Below, piece after piece: positions 17,182 through 26,356 of a DNA stretch of 64,000 nt. The translations under genes and the position numbers were made by a program. The DNA comes from JAYVJH01 sp043777595. GTDB taxonomy: Bacteria; Bacteroidota; Bacteroidia; Cytophagales; Spirosomataceae. The notes beneath the pieces were generated by a model, which saw only the letters and a program-made list of their open reading frames with translations, searched no databases and was not told the DNA's origin. Location: assembly GCA_043777595.1 (NCBI GenBank), contig JAYWHT010000101.1:35298-99297 (forward strand), in the 5' to 3' direction. How positions within the stretch are numbered: position 1 is the stretch's first letter; each line of letters starts with the position of its first letter.

Positions 17182-19596
17182 TTACTGAATCGGCACAACT
17201 ACTTTGAGGCATAGATTGCGCCCCATATTAAAAACACCTATTCGGCCTGTGGCGTTGTTTGGGTCGAGGTATTTGAGGCGGCTCTGATGCGCTTGGAAGG
17301 CAACATCAAAAATATTATTGGCTGAAAAATAAATCGAAAATAACGTTTTTTTAGAACTACCGACCACATCGCCACCCGTTCCCAGATGTACGAGTGTGTA
17401 GGCTGGTGTGGCTGTTTCGGTATTAAAGTCTGCCAAAAATCGATTTTGACTTTGGTTGTGTTCAATGTCAATATTAAAATAGAGGTTTTTGAGATTATTT
17501 TTAATTTTATTTTTGGTCAATTTAAACTGTGAAATCCAGCGGGGTGGGGGCATAAATGGTAAATATTTGGCGGCTTCACTCTTGGCCGCCAGATTGTCGC
17601 CAAACACAGCCGAATAGCTCTGCGTAAAGGCAAACCAACGGGCTTTAGTTGGGTTGTAGGTTACTGTTCCTTCTAAGCCTCTTAGTCGGGCAGTGCCTTG
17701 GGTATATCTGAATACAGGTATGTCGCCGCCATAAAGCGAATCCTTGCCGGCTGCGTTTTGCACTCGTTCTGAATAAGTATAGTTCTGAATCGAATTTTGA
17801 AAGATACTTATTTCGGCATACCAGTTTTTGTTTTCAAACGTAATGCCCAAATCGCCCTGAACGGCTACCTCTGGAATGGCCTTGATGTTACCAACTTCAT
17901 ATCTAAATGTACCCGCATGAACACCATTTGACGATAACTCTGGCACAGTTGGCGCACGAAACCCACGAGAAACATTGGTTCTTATGGCCAGTTCGTCTGT
18001 TAAGTTATATACCAACCCCAGGCTCGCTGATAGGTTTTGATAGGTATTTTTGAAGCCAGCAAAGCGTTCAGAATTAGGGCCTTGTGGTGTAACTTGAAAA
18101 TTGCCATCTGTGTCAATGTATAGTTTAACAATATCCAAAGCTCTAAAATCGTACCTAAGTCCACCCGAGACTTTGAGGCGGTCGTAGTTTTTTTTTGCAA
18201 ATACAAAAAGCCCATTGTCAAAAAGCCCATAGTCGGGGTATAACACCTGAAAGCCTTGATTTTGAAGACTTTGGTACATACCGTTTGTGCCAAAGTTAAG
18301 TTCCCAGTTGTTGATTGGTGCCAGATTGTATCGGAAGTCATAATAAGACGTTCTCAAAAACAAATCTAATTGAGCCTGTAATGGTCGAGTAACGTCGCCA
18401 TATTCTGACCGACGGTTTTGTGCAAAACTAACAATACCCGACAGCGAAGATCCATTGTTGAGGTTTATTAAGTTATTCCAAGATATTTTACTGTTGATGA
18501 GCCGCTGCGAGTTGTAAGGAATAAAATCTCGGGTATCGAGTTCGGTGTCAGTTACTGGGCGGTCGGTTATGGTATTGTCTTTCAAAACTTCTGCCGTCGT
18601 AAACCGTCCCGTATTGTTACGAGTGCCTATTATGATATTGTATTTTTGGTAACTATTCAAAACATGAATCCGAGAATAGCCCCACTTTTTATTTAGCCCT
18701 ACAATAGCATTAAAATTGACAGGGTCGGCAAAATTGGAGGCATACACTCGCCCATCGTTGGCGTTGCGGTAGTTATTGGCCGACTTAGTTGAAGTATTAA
18801 AAAGCCACGCAAAACCGTTTTTGTTGCCAGCCAACTGTGCCGATATACCCAACAGGTTATGATTTGACTGGTAATTGGCCAGTACTCTACCTACTATTTT
18901 ACCTTCTTCAACAGGGCGAGGCGATATGACCGACATCACTCCACCTAAGCCGTCAGAGCCGTACATGAGGGAGCCAGCCCCACGGATAATCTCATAACGG
19001 TCTATCGAATATTCATCAATCTGAATGCTGTGTTCTTCACCCCATTGGTTGTCTTCTTGGCGCACGCCATCGTGCATCGTAATGACTCTGTTGAAGCCCA
19101 AACCTCTAATAATAGGCTTACTCAGACCAGCCCCTGTCGTAACCTGCGACATACCGGGCGACTTGGCCACGGCATCAATCAGATTGGTAGCAGAGTTTCG
19201 CATCAGTTGAAGCTGCGAAATAGCCGCAATCGGAATCGGGCTTTCTTTGATAATAGTTTTGACAGCCGACCCTGACACAATAACCTCTTCGAGCATATTG
19301 GCTGAGTTTTGCATTATAAAATCCTGACGGGTTTCTTCGCTAATAATTACCTTGGCAATCATCGTTTTGTGAGCCACATAGCTTACCTGTACCGTAAAAG
19401 TACCTTTGGGTAGTTTGGCAATTTTAAAGTCGCCTTGTGTGTCTGAGGTAGCACCTACTCGTAGCTCGGCTATAAAAATCGACGCACCCACAAGCGTTTC
19501 GCCATTGTCGGCATCGGTTATTTTGCCACTAAGCGAGTTTTGAGCTAAACAACAAAAGCCTACAAAAGTGAGTAATAAAGATAAGAGATATTTCAT
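17182..19596 (-). CDS. TonB-dependent outer-membrane receptor
   Basis: 804 residues. Signal peptide (MKYLLSLLLTFVGFCCLAQ), a CarboxypepD_reg-like domain (GKITDADNGETLVGASIF) over about residues 20-100, a plug domain (VIVSGSAVKTIIKESPIPI to YEIIRGAGSLMYGSDGLGGVMSVI), and a 22-stranded barrel ending KVVVPIQ. This gated channel takes up a scarce ligand using energy from TonB. The plug's HDGVRQEDNQWGEEHSIQID tract resembles receptors for heme or metal complexes, but the ligand is not determined. No SusD-like partner is present, so it is not a SusCD pair. Confidence 0.93.
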   Translation of the reverse strand: MKYLLSLLLTFVGFCCLAQNSLSGKITDADNGETLVGASIFIAELRVGATSDTQGDFKIAKLPKGTFTVQVSYVAHKTMIAKVIISEETRQDFIMQNSANMLEEVIVSGSAVKTIIKESPIPIAAISQLQLMRNSATNLIDAVAKSPGMSQVTTGAGLSKPIIRGLGFNRVITMHDGVRQEDNQWGEEHSIQIDEYSIDRYEIIRGAGSLMYGSDGLGGVMSVISPRPVEEGKIVGRVLANYQSNHNLLGISAQLAGNKNGFAWLFNTSTKSANNYRNANDGRVYASNFADPVNFNAIVGLNKKWGYSRIHVLNSYQKYNIIIGTRNNTGRFTTAEVLKDNTITDRPVTDTELDTRDFIPYNSQRLINSKISWNNLINLNNGSSLSGIVSFAQNRRSEYGDVTRPLQAQLDLFLRTSYYDFRYNLAPINNWELNFGTNGMYQSLQNQGFQVLYPDYGLFDNGLFVFAKKNYDRLKVSGGLRYDFRALDIVKLYIDTDGNFQVTPQGPNSERFAGFKNTYQNLSASLGLVYNLTDELAIRTNVSRGFRAPTVPELSSNGVHAGTFRYEVGNIKAIPEVAVQGDLGITFENKNWYAEISIFQNSIQNYTYSERVQNAAGKDSLYGGDIPVFRYTQGTARLRGLEGTVTYNPTKARWFAFTQSYSAVFGDNLAAKSEAAKYLPFMPPPRWISQFKLTKNKIKNNLKNLYFNIDIEHNQSQNRFLADFNTETATPAYTLVHLGTGGDVVGSSKKTLFSIYFSANNIFDVAFQAHQSRLKYLDPNNATGRIGVFNMGRNLCLKVVVPIQ

Positions 19597-19650
19597 TTTG
19601 AATTTTGGCCGTGAAAAACATATATACGCAGACTACTTGCAAAAATACTA

Positions 19651-20595
19651 TCAAAATGGCAATTTACCTAAGTCCACATTTCCACCTGTCAGAATAATCC
19701 CTATCTTTTGGTTTTCAAACTGTGCTTTGTTGCGAATTAAGGCGGCCAAAGGCACCGCACACGACGGCTCAATGATGATTTTCATGCGCTCCCAAATCAG
19801 GCGCATGGCAGCAATGATTTCTACGTCAGACACTAACAAAATGTCTTTTACGTGTTGCTTTATGATGGGAAGAGTCAGCGTACCCAAATTGGTTAGTAGG
19901 CCGTCGGCAATGGTATTGATATAAGGGGCTTTTTCTATTTGCCCAGACCGAAACGATAAAATTGCATCTGCTGCACCCTCTGGCTCACCTGCAATAACGA
20001 GCGTTTTTGGCGATAAATAATGTGCCGACAGTGCCGTACCACTTAGCAAGCCACCACCACCGACTGGTACCATAATAATGTCAAAGTGGCCTTCATGGTC
20101 TTCAATCAATTCTTTGGCTGCCGTGGCTTGGCCTGCTATTATCGAGTAGTCATTGAACGGGTGCAGCATCGTTGCGCCAGTCTGTATCTCTATTTTCTGT
20201 ACTGCCGTCTCTCGGGCTTCAAGCGTAGGTTCACATTCTATGACAGTTGCTCCATAGCCCAAAACCGCCTCTTTTTTTACTTTGGGAGCAGTGCTGGGCA
20301 TAACAACATACGCTTTTGTGCCTACCAATGCCGCCGCATACGCAATAGCCTGAGCATGGTTGCCTGAGGAGTGAGTAACAACGCCATTTTTTAACTGGTC
20401 GGCACTTAACGACAAAACGGCATTGATACCCCCACGCGCCTTGAAAGCACCAATTTTTTGAAAATTCTCACACTTAAAATAAATATTCGTACCAGTTAAG
20501 TCATTGATAGTCTGGCAGGTAAGTATTGGTGTACGATGAATATACGGACGAATACGGTCGTGAGTTTCTTGTATTGTTTGGCAGGTTGGTATCAT
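19651..20595 (-). CDS. PLP-dependent threonine/serine dehydratase (or serine racemase)
   Basis: 314 residues, fold-type II PLP enzyme. The Schiff-base lysine is in GAFKARGG (about residue 52), SSGNHAQAIA is the cofactor-adjacent loop (about 75-84) and VPVGGGGLLSGTAL is the glycine loop binding the PLP phosphate. Length and lack of a C-terminal ACT domain fit catabolic threonine ammonia-lyase or serine racemase rather than biosynthetic IlvA. It would convert threonine or serine to the 2-oxo acid plus ammonia. Divergent from the UbiA gene with 67 bases between them. Confidence 0.88.
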   Translation of the reverse strand: MIPTCQTIQETHDRIRPYIHRTPILTCQTINDLTGTNIYFKCENFQKIGAFKARGGINAVLSLSADQLKNGVVTHSSGNHAQAIAYAAALVGTKAYVVMPSTAPKVKKEAVLGYGATVIECEPTLEARETAVQKIEIQTGATMLHPFNDYSIIAGQATAAKELIEDHEGHFDIIMVPVGGGGLLSGTALSAHYLSPKTLVIAGEPEGAADAILSFRSGQIEKAPYINTIADGLLTNLGTLTLPIIKQHVKDILLVSDVEIIAAMRLIWERMKIIIEPSCAVPLAALIRNKAQFENQKIGIILTGGNVDLGKLPF

Positions 20596-20662
20596 TTTTT
20601 TGTTTTTTTACAAAACTAATCAAAAAATGGCTTTATTTTTAGCCTAAAAACTATCGACCACA

Positions 20663-21514
20663 GTGAAAAACATAATCTTACACCTCCGACTACCCTTCTC
20701 GTTGTTTTTACTTCCTATTTATCTCTTTGCACTTAGTCAGATTGCCATAATAGACAGCGTCAGAGCATGGTGGGTATTTTTTATTTTACATCTCTTGGTT
20801 TTTCCTTCGAGCAATGCCTACAACAGCTACCACGACAAAGACGAGGGGAGCATCGGCCTATTAGAAAACCCCCCGCCCGTCAGTAGGTCGCTTCTGATAA
20901 CGGCCAATATCATGGACGTTGTTGCTATAATTTTGGGCTTTTGGTTTGTCGGTCAGTTATTTACGCTTTATTTATTGTCTTATATTTTAGTATCTCGTGC
21001 ATATAGTAGCCCGCTGGTTCGTCTCAAAAAATACCCAGTTGTTAGCTGGCTTGTAGTTTGTGTTTTTCAGGGGGGCTTGACGTACTTGGCAGTTTATGGG
21101 TCAATAATTCAAAATACATCGTACGTCACATATCCTACTTTACTTCCAGCACTGATCTGTACTTCCAATCTATTAGCCATTTATCCACTCACACAAGTCT
21201 ATCAACATACCGAAGACGCCGCTCGTGGCGACCTAACCATGAGCCGATTGTTGGGTATCAGAGGTACGTTTGTCAATGCTTTCGTATGGCTTGGGTTGTC
21301 GGGTGTGGGCTATTGGTTTGTGTTTGCAGACAAAACGCAGTTTGTAGTACTGGGGCTGCTGCTGTTTCCAGTTGTGGCATTTTTGGGTGTCTGGGCCACA
21401 CAAGTCTGGAAAGACGAGCGGCAGGCCAATTTCAGAATGACCATGTGGCTCAATATATTGGCAAGTCTATGTTTGAATATTTTTTTTAGTATTTTATTTC
21501 TATTAAATCATTGA
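20663..21514 (+). CDS. UbiA-family prenyltransferase
   Basis: 283 residues and about eight to nine membrane helices. Two Asp-rich motifs are visible: NAYNSYHDKDEG (about residues 52-63) and DAARGDLTMSRLLG (about 188-201), the metal-diphosphate-binding pair of UbiA enzymes. The family moves a prenyl chain onto an aromatic or other acceptor in the membrane, for example in menaquinone, heme or carotenoid-related pathways; the acceptor here is not readable and no quinone genes adjoin it. The gene runs toward the tRNA pair. Confidence 0.85.
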   Translation: MKNIILHLRLPFSLFLLPIYLFALSQIAIIDSVRAWWVFFILHLLVFPSSNAYNSYHDKDEGSIGLLENPPPVSRSLLITANIMDVVAIILGFWFVGQLFTLYLLSYILVSRAYSSPLVRLKKYPVVSWLVVCVFQGGLTYLAVYGSIIQNTSYVTYPTLLPALICTSNLLAIYPLTQVYQHTEDAARGDLTMSRLLGIRGTFVNAFVWLGLSGVGYWFVFADKTQFVVLGLLLFPVVAFLGVWATQVWKDERQANFRMTMWLNILASLCLNIFFSILFLLNH

Positions 21515-21581
21515 AAAATAAGTCATTAGTCTTTGGTCGTTGGTCGTTTAAAGTTTGTCAATAAAAAAAATTAAAAAAATA

Positions 21582-21613
21582 TTTGGCAGATAGAGCCAAA
21601 ACCCCTACTTTTG
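21582..21613 (+). promoter_or_regulatory. Bacteroidetes-type promoter for the tRNA pair
   Basis: TTTG at 21582-21585 and TACTTTTG at 21606-21613 match the Bacteroidetes -33 (TTTG) and -7 (TAnnTTTG) elements, separated by 20 bases. The tRNA-Gly gene begins 30 bases further on. Confidence 0.65.
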
Positions 21614-21642
21614 CAACGTCAAATCGGAAACGAGATGTAAAT

Positions 21643-21715
21643 GCAAAAGTAGCTCAGCTGGTAGAGCGCGACCTTGCCAAGGTCGAGGTCGCGGGTTCGA
21701 ACCCCGTCTTTTGCT
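21643..21715 (+). tRNA. tRNA-Gly (anticodon GCC)
   Basis: A complete 73-base cloverleaf: acceptor GCAAAAG/CTTTTGC, D stem GCTC/GAGC, anticodon stem CGACC/GGTCG with loop TTGCCAA, and T arm GCGGG-TTCGAAC-CCCGT with discriminator T. The anticodon GCC reads GGC and GGU glycine codons. The 3' CCA is not encoded. Confidence 0.97.
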
Positions 21716-21720
21716 CAGAA

Positions 21721-21743
21721 AGCACCGCTAAGGTGCTTTTTTT
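21721..21743 (+). terminator. terminator-like hairpin between the tRNAs
   Basis: AGCACC, loop GCTAA, GGTGCT, then a run of seven T. It sits between tRNA-Gly and tRNA-Leu; it could terminate the first transcript or act as a processing site if both are read together. Confidence 0.6.
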
Positions 21744-21760
21744 GTAGTGTTAGCCTAATT

Positions 21761-21846
21761 GCTGGGATGGCGGAATAGGTAGACGCGCAGGACTTAAAAT
21801 CCTGTTGGCAGTAATGTCAGTGCGAGTTCGATTCTCGCTCTCAGTA
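21761..21846 (+). tRNA. tRNA-Leu (anticodon UAA)
   Basis: 86 bases with the long variable arm of class II tRNAs. Acceptor GCTGGGA/TCTCAGT, anticodon stem CAGGA/TCCTG around loop CTTAAAA (anticodon TAA), T arm GCGAG-TTCGATT-CTCGC, discriminator A. It decodes UUA and, by wobble, UUG. CCA is not encoded. Confidence 0.97.
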
Positions 21847-21853
21847 CCCAGTA

Positions 21854-21899
21854 AAGCGAAAAGGGGCGGCAATCAGCAGATTGTCGCCCCTTTTCGCTT
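21854..21899 (+). terminator. strong hairpin after tRNA-Leu
   Basis: A 21-base-pair stem (AAGCGAAAAGGGGCGGCAATC with its complement, one G-T pair) closes a four-base loop AGCA. It follows tRNA-Leu by seven bases. Its long, near-perfect stem fits a terminator or processing barrier, though the T-run after it is weak. Confidence 0.6.
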
Positions 21900-22033
21900 A
21901 GTAAAATTCAAGTTTACATCTTCACTTGGTCTATCTTGACTGTAAAGTAATCAATCTATACCGCTCAATAAATAACTATTGCAATTTTCAAAAACCCTTG
22001 ATAAGTTTACGGCTCTCATAAACACGTAATTTT

Positions 22034-23679
22034 ATGGCTACTTTCGATTTGCATTGCCACCCAACTCTAAAATCGTCGATGTACCAAATCAAGCCTTCGC
22101 CCTTTGAACGGCTTGACCCAACCATCAATTTTATTACCGATGAAACTATGAACCCTAACCGCAGGGATAGGATTAACCAGACGCTCAAAAAATTATCTAA
22201 AATGCTAATGGGCGACCCGCTGTCGGCACAGTGTAGTTTTAGTCAGATTGAGGGGGGGAGTTTGGTCGTGGTTGCCTTGATTGCATTTGAAAAAACCTAC
22301 ATGGACGTAAAACTACCAACGGGTCGAGGTTTAATTGAGTCTATCGTTGAATTTGACCAACGGCTACTGGCAGACTTAAAAAAAACAATATCAATTCAGA
22401 GTTATTTTGATTTGTTTTTGACGAGAGAAATAAAGCACCTAACTGATTTTGAGGGTGTTAAAACTGACGGTAAGCGATATGTTATTCTTCATTCTATCAA
22501 TGATTACCCTTCATCACCCGACCCCAACACAATTTATGTAGTGGTGTCGGTTGAGGGTGGGCATAATTTTATACAAATTCAAACATTGAGCAGCAAGAAG
22601 CCAATCCGCAATCAATTCTTGACCAATTTCGAGATTATAAAATAGCATCGAAACAACGGCAGACTGGTTTTCCTCGTATTTTTTATATTACACCTACACA
22701 CCACGCCCAAAACACATTGCTAAACCATGCTTGGGCATTGCCAAAAGGCTTTACAAACAATACGATTGCACGGAAAACCACTGGTTCGTTTTACCCAAAA
22801 GGAAACGGTATAACGGCTGTCGGTTTAGAATTTATTGATATTGCTCTAACCCAAGACCACTCGCAAGACAGAATTTTAATAGACCTCAAACACCAGAGTT
22901 TAGGCTCACGCAAACAGTTTTATAATAAATACCGAGGTTCAGGTGTGCCGTTTATCGCTTCTCATGCCTGTGTCAATGGCACATCGTGGCATAAGCCAGA
23001 CTTAGAACCGCCGCTTAGAAATTTAGAAGACTTTGATATAGCCAATGGCTATGTGTCAATCAAATATCAGCCACGGGGTGGGTTTAGGCTTCGTGTCTCT
23101 CAGTCAAGTACACCTCGCCCAATATATTTCAATCCATGGTCTATTAACTTATATGACGAAGATATTTTGGAAATAATAAACTCGGGTGGATTGATTGGTA
23201 TAGAACTCGACAGACGGGTAATAGGCACGCAAAACGACCAAAACGAATATTTTAGCGAACACGATTTTCCGAGCGAATGGATGAACGCCCGTGAAAGAAC
23301 AAATTTGTATGACGACACAAACGACTTAGATAATGATATGGCACCGGAAGATATGCTCTATTTTTGCCAAAACGTGATTCATATCGTGTTGATAACAACG
23401 ATAGAAAAACGAAATTCATCTGGTAATTATACCAATATTCATACTGTCAATCCTTGGGATTGTATTTGTTTGGGTTCTGATTTTGACGGACTCATTACTG
23501 CCATCGAAGGCGGTGAGTCGGCTGATAAACTAACTGATTTTTTTGAAAGCGGGAATAAAATGCAAATAGTTTTGCAGAAAATGGCCAGAGAGTTAGGGCT
23601 TGGGGCTGTTCCTGTCAATGTGATTGATAAACTGAAAAATCAAAATGGTATTGGTTTTATGCGTAAACACTTTGTCTAA
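22034..23679 (+). pseudogene. M19-like membrane dipeptidase gene with a frameshift
   Basis: Two reading frames together make one protein. The first (22034-22645) begins MATFDLHCHPTLK, the metal-binding start of amidohydrolase-fold M19 dipeptidases, and reaches SVEGGHNF, matching the family's EG loop. It then changes frame at the T-run 22567-22570: one added T would join HNF to YTNSNIEQQEA and continue through GFPRIFYITPTHHA into the second frame (ending 23679), which has ILIDLKHQSLG, PFIASHAC and ICLGSDFDG, all M19 signatures. Whether the shift is a real mutation or a sequencing error cannot be told. Intact, it would be about 550 residues, longer than classic M19 enzymes of roughly 350-400. 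Confidence 0.8.
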
Positions 23680-23686
23680 AAAACCA

Positions 23687-24010
23687 ATGAAAATAAAATT
23701 AACTAATGTACTGGTCTGCGTGATGGCTTTTGGGGCGTTGGCACAAAAATAGAAAGCTATTTTAGAATATGCTCATAAAATGATGTTTTTCAAGTCAGAA
23801 AAAAGCATTTCTACAAATTGATATTTTACAAATGGGCTTCAATTAGAGTGGTTAGGTGATTTTGGCAAAAACTGCCTACCTATAAATTATTGATATCTTT
23901 AAAAGGCAGTAAATAGCCAAACGATTTAAGCGTTTGCCAAGAACCGTACACCCCGACGAGTCGTTTTGATTGAAAGTACTGCCCACCAAAAAACGCAATA
24001 TTGCTTTTTT
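23687..24010. other. gene-poor stretch with decayed coding remnants
   Basis: On the plus strand 23687-23749 encodes a signal-peptide-like MKIKLTNVLVCVMAFGALAQ and then hits a stop; the same frame stays readable for some 30 codons after it before a second stop. On the minus strand about 23893-24010 has an open segment containing IAFFGGQYFQSKRL and VGVYGSWQTLKSFGYLL, ended by a stop and without a start. Neither can be assigned to a family. Both look like debris between the dipeptidase and CoaD relics. Confidence 0.35.
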
Positions 24011-24184
24011 ATCGCTCCTACTGTCAGAACGGTTTTAGATAATTCTTTTTTGTGAGGTGGTTAGTTAAATAGCAACTCGACACCATATAGCTCAGTCCCG
24101 ACCAAATATACTTTGAATAGGATAAATTATGACATAAAAAATTGGGAAAAGTGAGTAATTTTGTAGTGTTCAAATCTTCAAAAT

Positions 24185-24361
24185 ATGCTTACTTTACAAA
24201 TCAGCGAAGCCGAGAGGCATATTTATGAAGAAACAGAAACTGTATTTTTTATTACATCGCCACACTTGGCACCTGTCAGCTCTACTATTATCAGAGACTT
24301 GCACCGATTTAAGCACAATGTAAACGAGTTTTTGCCTTACGAATTGCCAACACTTACCTAA
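24185..24361 (+). pseudogene. C-terminal fragment of phosphopantetheine adenylyltransferase (CoaD-like)
   Basis: 58 residues. ETVFFITSPHLAPVSSTIIRDLHRF and NEFLPYEL follow the CoaD C-terminal third, where TSP...(S)SSxVREIA and the final FVP/LP are conserved (the SST/S serine and the following Arg contact ATP phosphates). The N-terminal nucleotide-binding half with its TxGH motif is absent; upstream DNA is the decayed stretch. An intact copy must exist elsewhere because the enzyme is essential for CoA synthesis. It overlaps the tail of the SGNH gene on the other strand by eight bases. Confidence 0.6.
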
Positions 24362-25352
24362 AAATCAATTCATTGGCTTTTTGTAGCCATATATCTCGCC
24401 CAGTGTTATTCCAGTGCGAATCGCCTCTGAGGTATGTTTTATCTGGTATTTTGTTAAAATCTGCCCAAACGTTTATCGCTGGCACAGTGAGCTTTGGGTG
24501 TTTTTGTATTCTTTCTACCAAATGATTGTAAGGCCCGTCGTTGGCTGCTACAATACTCGTTTTGTTGGGAATGACTGACAAATAAACAGCATCAAATCCG
24601 TTTGCTTTGTAATATTCACTTGTTTGGTTTACTGTCTGAACCAAGCTGTCTATTTCACTATCAAGTATTTTATTAAAACAAGAATTGACAAGTGTAGAGT
24701 CGGTATCTAACCGAAACAATAGATTTTTTTTGTTCTTAGAAACCGAAACTTTATCATTAGTTCTATCAAAAAATGTATAATTGAGTTTTGCCTTAGCTTC
24801 TTTAAAAACCAAGCACCAGTCACCCGATAGCCAAAGCGATTCTAAGGTTTCTTCGATAGCCCCCAATACTTTTTCGATGTCGGCCATCAAGCCAGTTTGG
24901 GCATTTTTATAATTATCTAATCTAATATTTTGAACTGGCTTACCAAAATGCTCTCTAAAATGCCGTTCGACAGACTCTAATATCAGAACGTTGTACTGAG
25001 AAGTATCTAAGCTGACAGACTGGGTTTTGTACCAAGGTATATGAACAAAGCTGTCTATCGCAAAATCATTTTTGTTTATCCAGTTAGCCTCCGTAAAACT
25101 ATCGCCGATGATATACAAAGATTGGTGTTTGGTTTTGGGTTGAGTAAGCGTATTTTGGGGGCTATTATAAACCACTTTTTCTTTAAACTGCCCCAAGTTT
25201 GAGAGCCGATACAAGTCGCCGTACCGATAGTCGTCGGCAACAATACCCGTCTGCGCTATGATTTTTCGTAGTGCGGGTACACCACTCACCCCCCAAATGG
25301 CAGAAAAAAACACCAATGAAAGGTATTTAACGGCACTTTTTACTTTACTCAT
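24354..25352 (-). CDS. AlgX/AlgJ-like SGNH hydrolase-fold protein
   Basis: 332 residues with one N-terminal hydrophobic anchor or signal (YLSLVFFSAIWGVSGV). IGDSFTEA at about residues 83-90 supplies the SGNH nucleophile serine and LRGDSHWNNTG near residue 312-322 supplies the DxHW dyad, which is the pattern of the AlgX/AlgJ-type acetyltransferase-like family (DHHW). The overall length fits one such domain. Likely periplasmic, possibly O-acetylation of a polysaccharide, but no membrane O-acyltransferase (MBOAT) partner adjoins it. Last gene of a minus-strand run; six bases downstream of the Gfo/Idh/MocA gene. Confidence 0.65.
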   Translation of the reverse strand: MSKVKSAVKYLSLVFFSAIWGVSGVPALRKIIAQTGIVADDYRYGDLYRLSNLGQFKEKVVYNSPQNTLTQPKTKHQSLYIIGDSFTEANWINKNDFAIDSFVHIPWYKTQSVSLDTSQYNVLILESVERHFREHFGKPVQNIRLDNYKNAQTGLMADIEKVLGAIEETLESLWLSGDWCLVFKEAKAKLNYTFFDRTNDKVSVSKNKKNLLFRLDTDSTLVNSCFNKILDSEIDSLVQTVNQTSEYYKANGFDAVYLSVIPNKTSIVAANDGPYNHLVERIQKHPKLTVPAINVWADFNKIPDKTYLRGDSHWNNTGRDIWLQKANELIFR

Positions 25353-25358
25353 AACTAT

Positions 25359-26348
25359 TTAGTCCCATTGTTCATAAATAATTCCAGCGGCTTGGCGCAC
25401 ATCGTCTAATAGGTGCATCAAGAGTTGGCTATCGGTCAATGTCCAAGTCTTACTTTCGGTTTGGTTATTTCTTAGACAATCGCCCACTGCTTCTATTTCA
25501 TAATCGTAGCCATGGGTCTCTCTCTCAAAAACAAAGGTTTGGGTACGTCCATCATAATAACTAACGGTAACAGACTTACTCTCGTGCCAGCGGCTGGGAA
25601 TAGAAATTGTGCCATATTCACCATAAATAAAGGCTTCGCAGCGAGTAGTAGCCCTGAGCGTACAGTCCAAAACAGCCCGACTACCGCTGTTGTAGTCCAG
25701 TACTATGCCATCGGTTTCGTCCACATTTGTTGCCGTAAACTGAGCAGTAGCCTGGATCCTCGACGGATTGCCCAATACCAAATAAGACAAAAACAACGGA
25801 TAAATACCAATATCGAGCAATGCCCCACCACCAAGTGCTTTGTTAAAAAGTCGTTTGGTCAAGTCTATTTCGGCCTTAAAGCCAAAGTCAGCTTTGAGCA
25901 AATGTACGTGGCCGATACTGGGCAGTAGTTCCAAAAGTTTGTGTATGTGAGGCATAAAACGACTCCAGAGGGCTTCCATCAAAAACACCTTTTGGGTTCG
26001 AGCAGTTAGCACCATTTCATTTACCTGTCGGGCATTTATGCCAAAGGCTTTTTCGCACAGCACAGGTATGCCAGCATTGATACAAAGAAGCGTTTGCTCA
26101 TGGTGGCCAATGTGTGGCGAGGCCACATATACTACGTCCAACTCTGGGCAATTGATGATTTGAGCGTAGTTTCCATAAAAATACTTTGCGCCATATTGCT
26201 CACCAAAAGCAGTGGCTCGCCCCAAGTCTCGTGAGGCAACGGCTATCAGTTTGGCAGAGGGTACTTTGGCCAAATCTTGGGCAAATTTATGGGCAATCTT
26301 ACCAGGGGCAATAATCCCCCATCTGATAATAGACGTATGGTCTGTCAT
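25359..26348 (-). CDS. Gfo/Idh/MocA-family oxidoreductase
   Basis: 329 residues. The N-terminal Rossmann domain shows GIIAPGKIAHKFAQDL and ELDVVYVASPHIGHHEQ; the catalytic-region EKAFG (Glu-Lys of the EKP-type motif) is near residue 97, and the C-terminal alpha/beta domain follows (DIGIYPLFLSYLVLG). NAD(P)-dependent oxidoreductase of a sugar, cyclitol or related substrate; which one is not readable. Spaced eight bases from cdaA and six from the SGNH gene, suggesting an operon. Confidence 0.88.
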   Translation of the reverse strand: MTDHTSIIRWGIIAPGKIAHKFAQDLAKVPSAKLIAVASRDLGRATAFGEQYGAKYFYGNYAQIINCPELDVVYVASPHIGHHEQTLLCINAGIPVLCEKAFGINARQVNEMVLTARTQKVFLMEALWSRFMPHIHKLLELLPSIGHVHLLKADFGFKAEIDLTKRLFNKALGGGALLDIGIYPLFLSYLVLGNPSRIQATAQFTATNVDETDGIVLDYNSGSRAVLDCTLRATTRCEAFIYGEYGTISIPSRWHESKSVTVSYYDGRTQTFVFERETHGYDYEIEAVGDCLRNNQTESKTWTLTDSQLLMHLLDDVRQAAGIIYEQWD

Positions 26349-26356
26349 GTTTGGGC

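Noticed and set aside
22567..22570. Programmed -1 frameshift in the dipeptidase gene
   Set aside because: The site does not match an X-XXY-YYZ slippery heptamer in the zero frame and no downstream stem is obvious; a one-base loss in the T-run is simpler.
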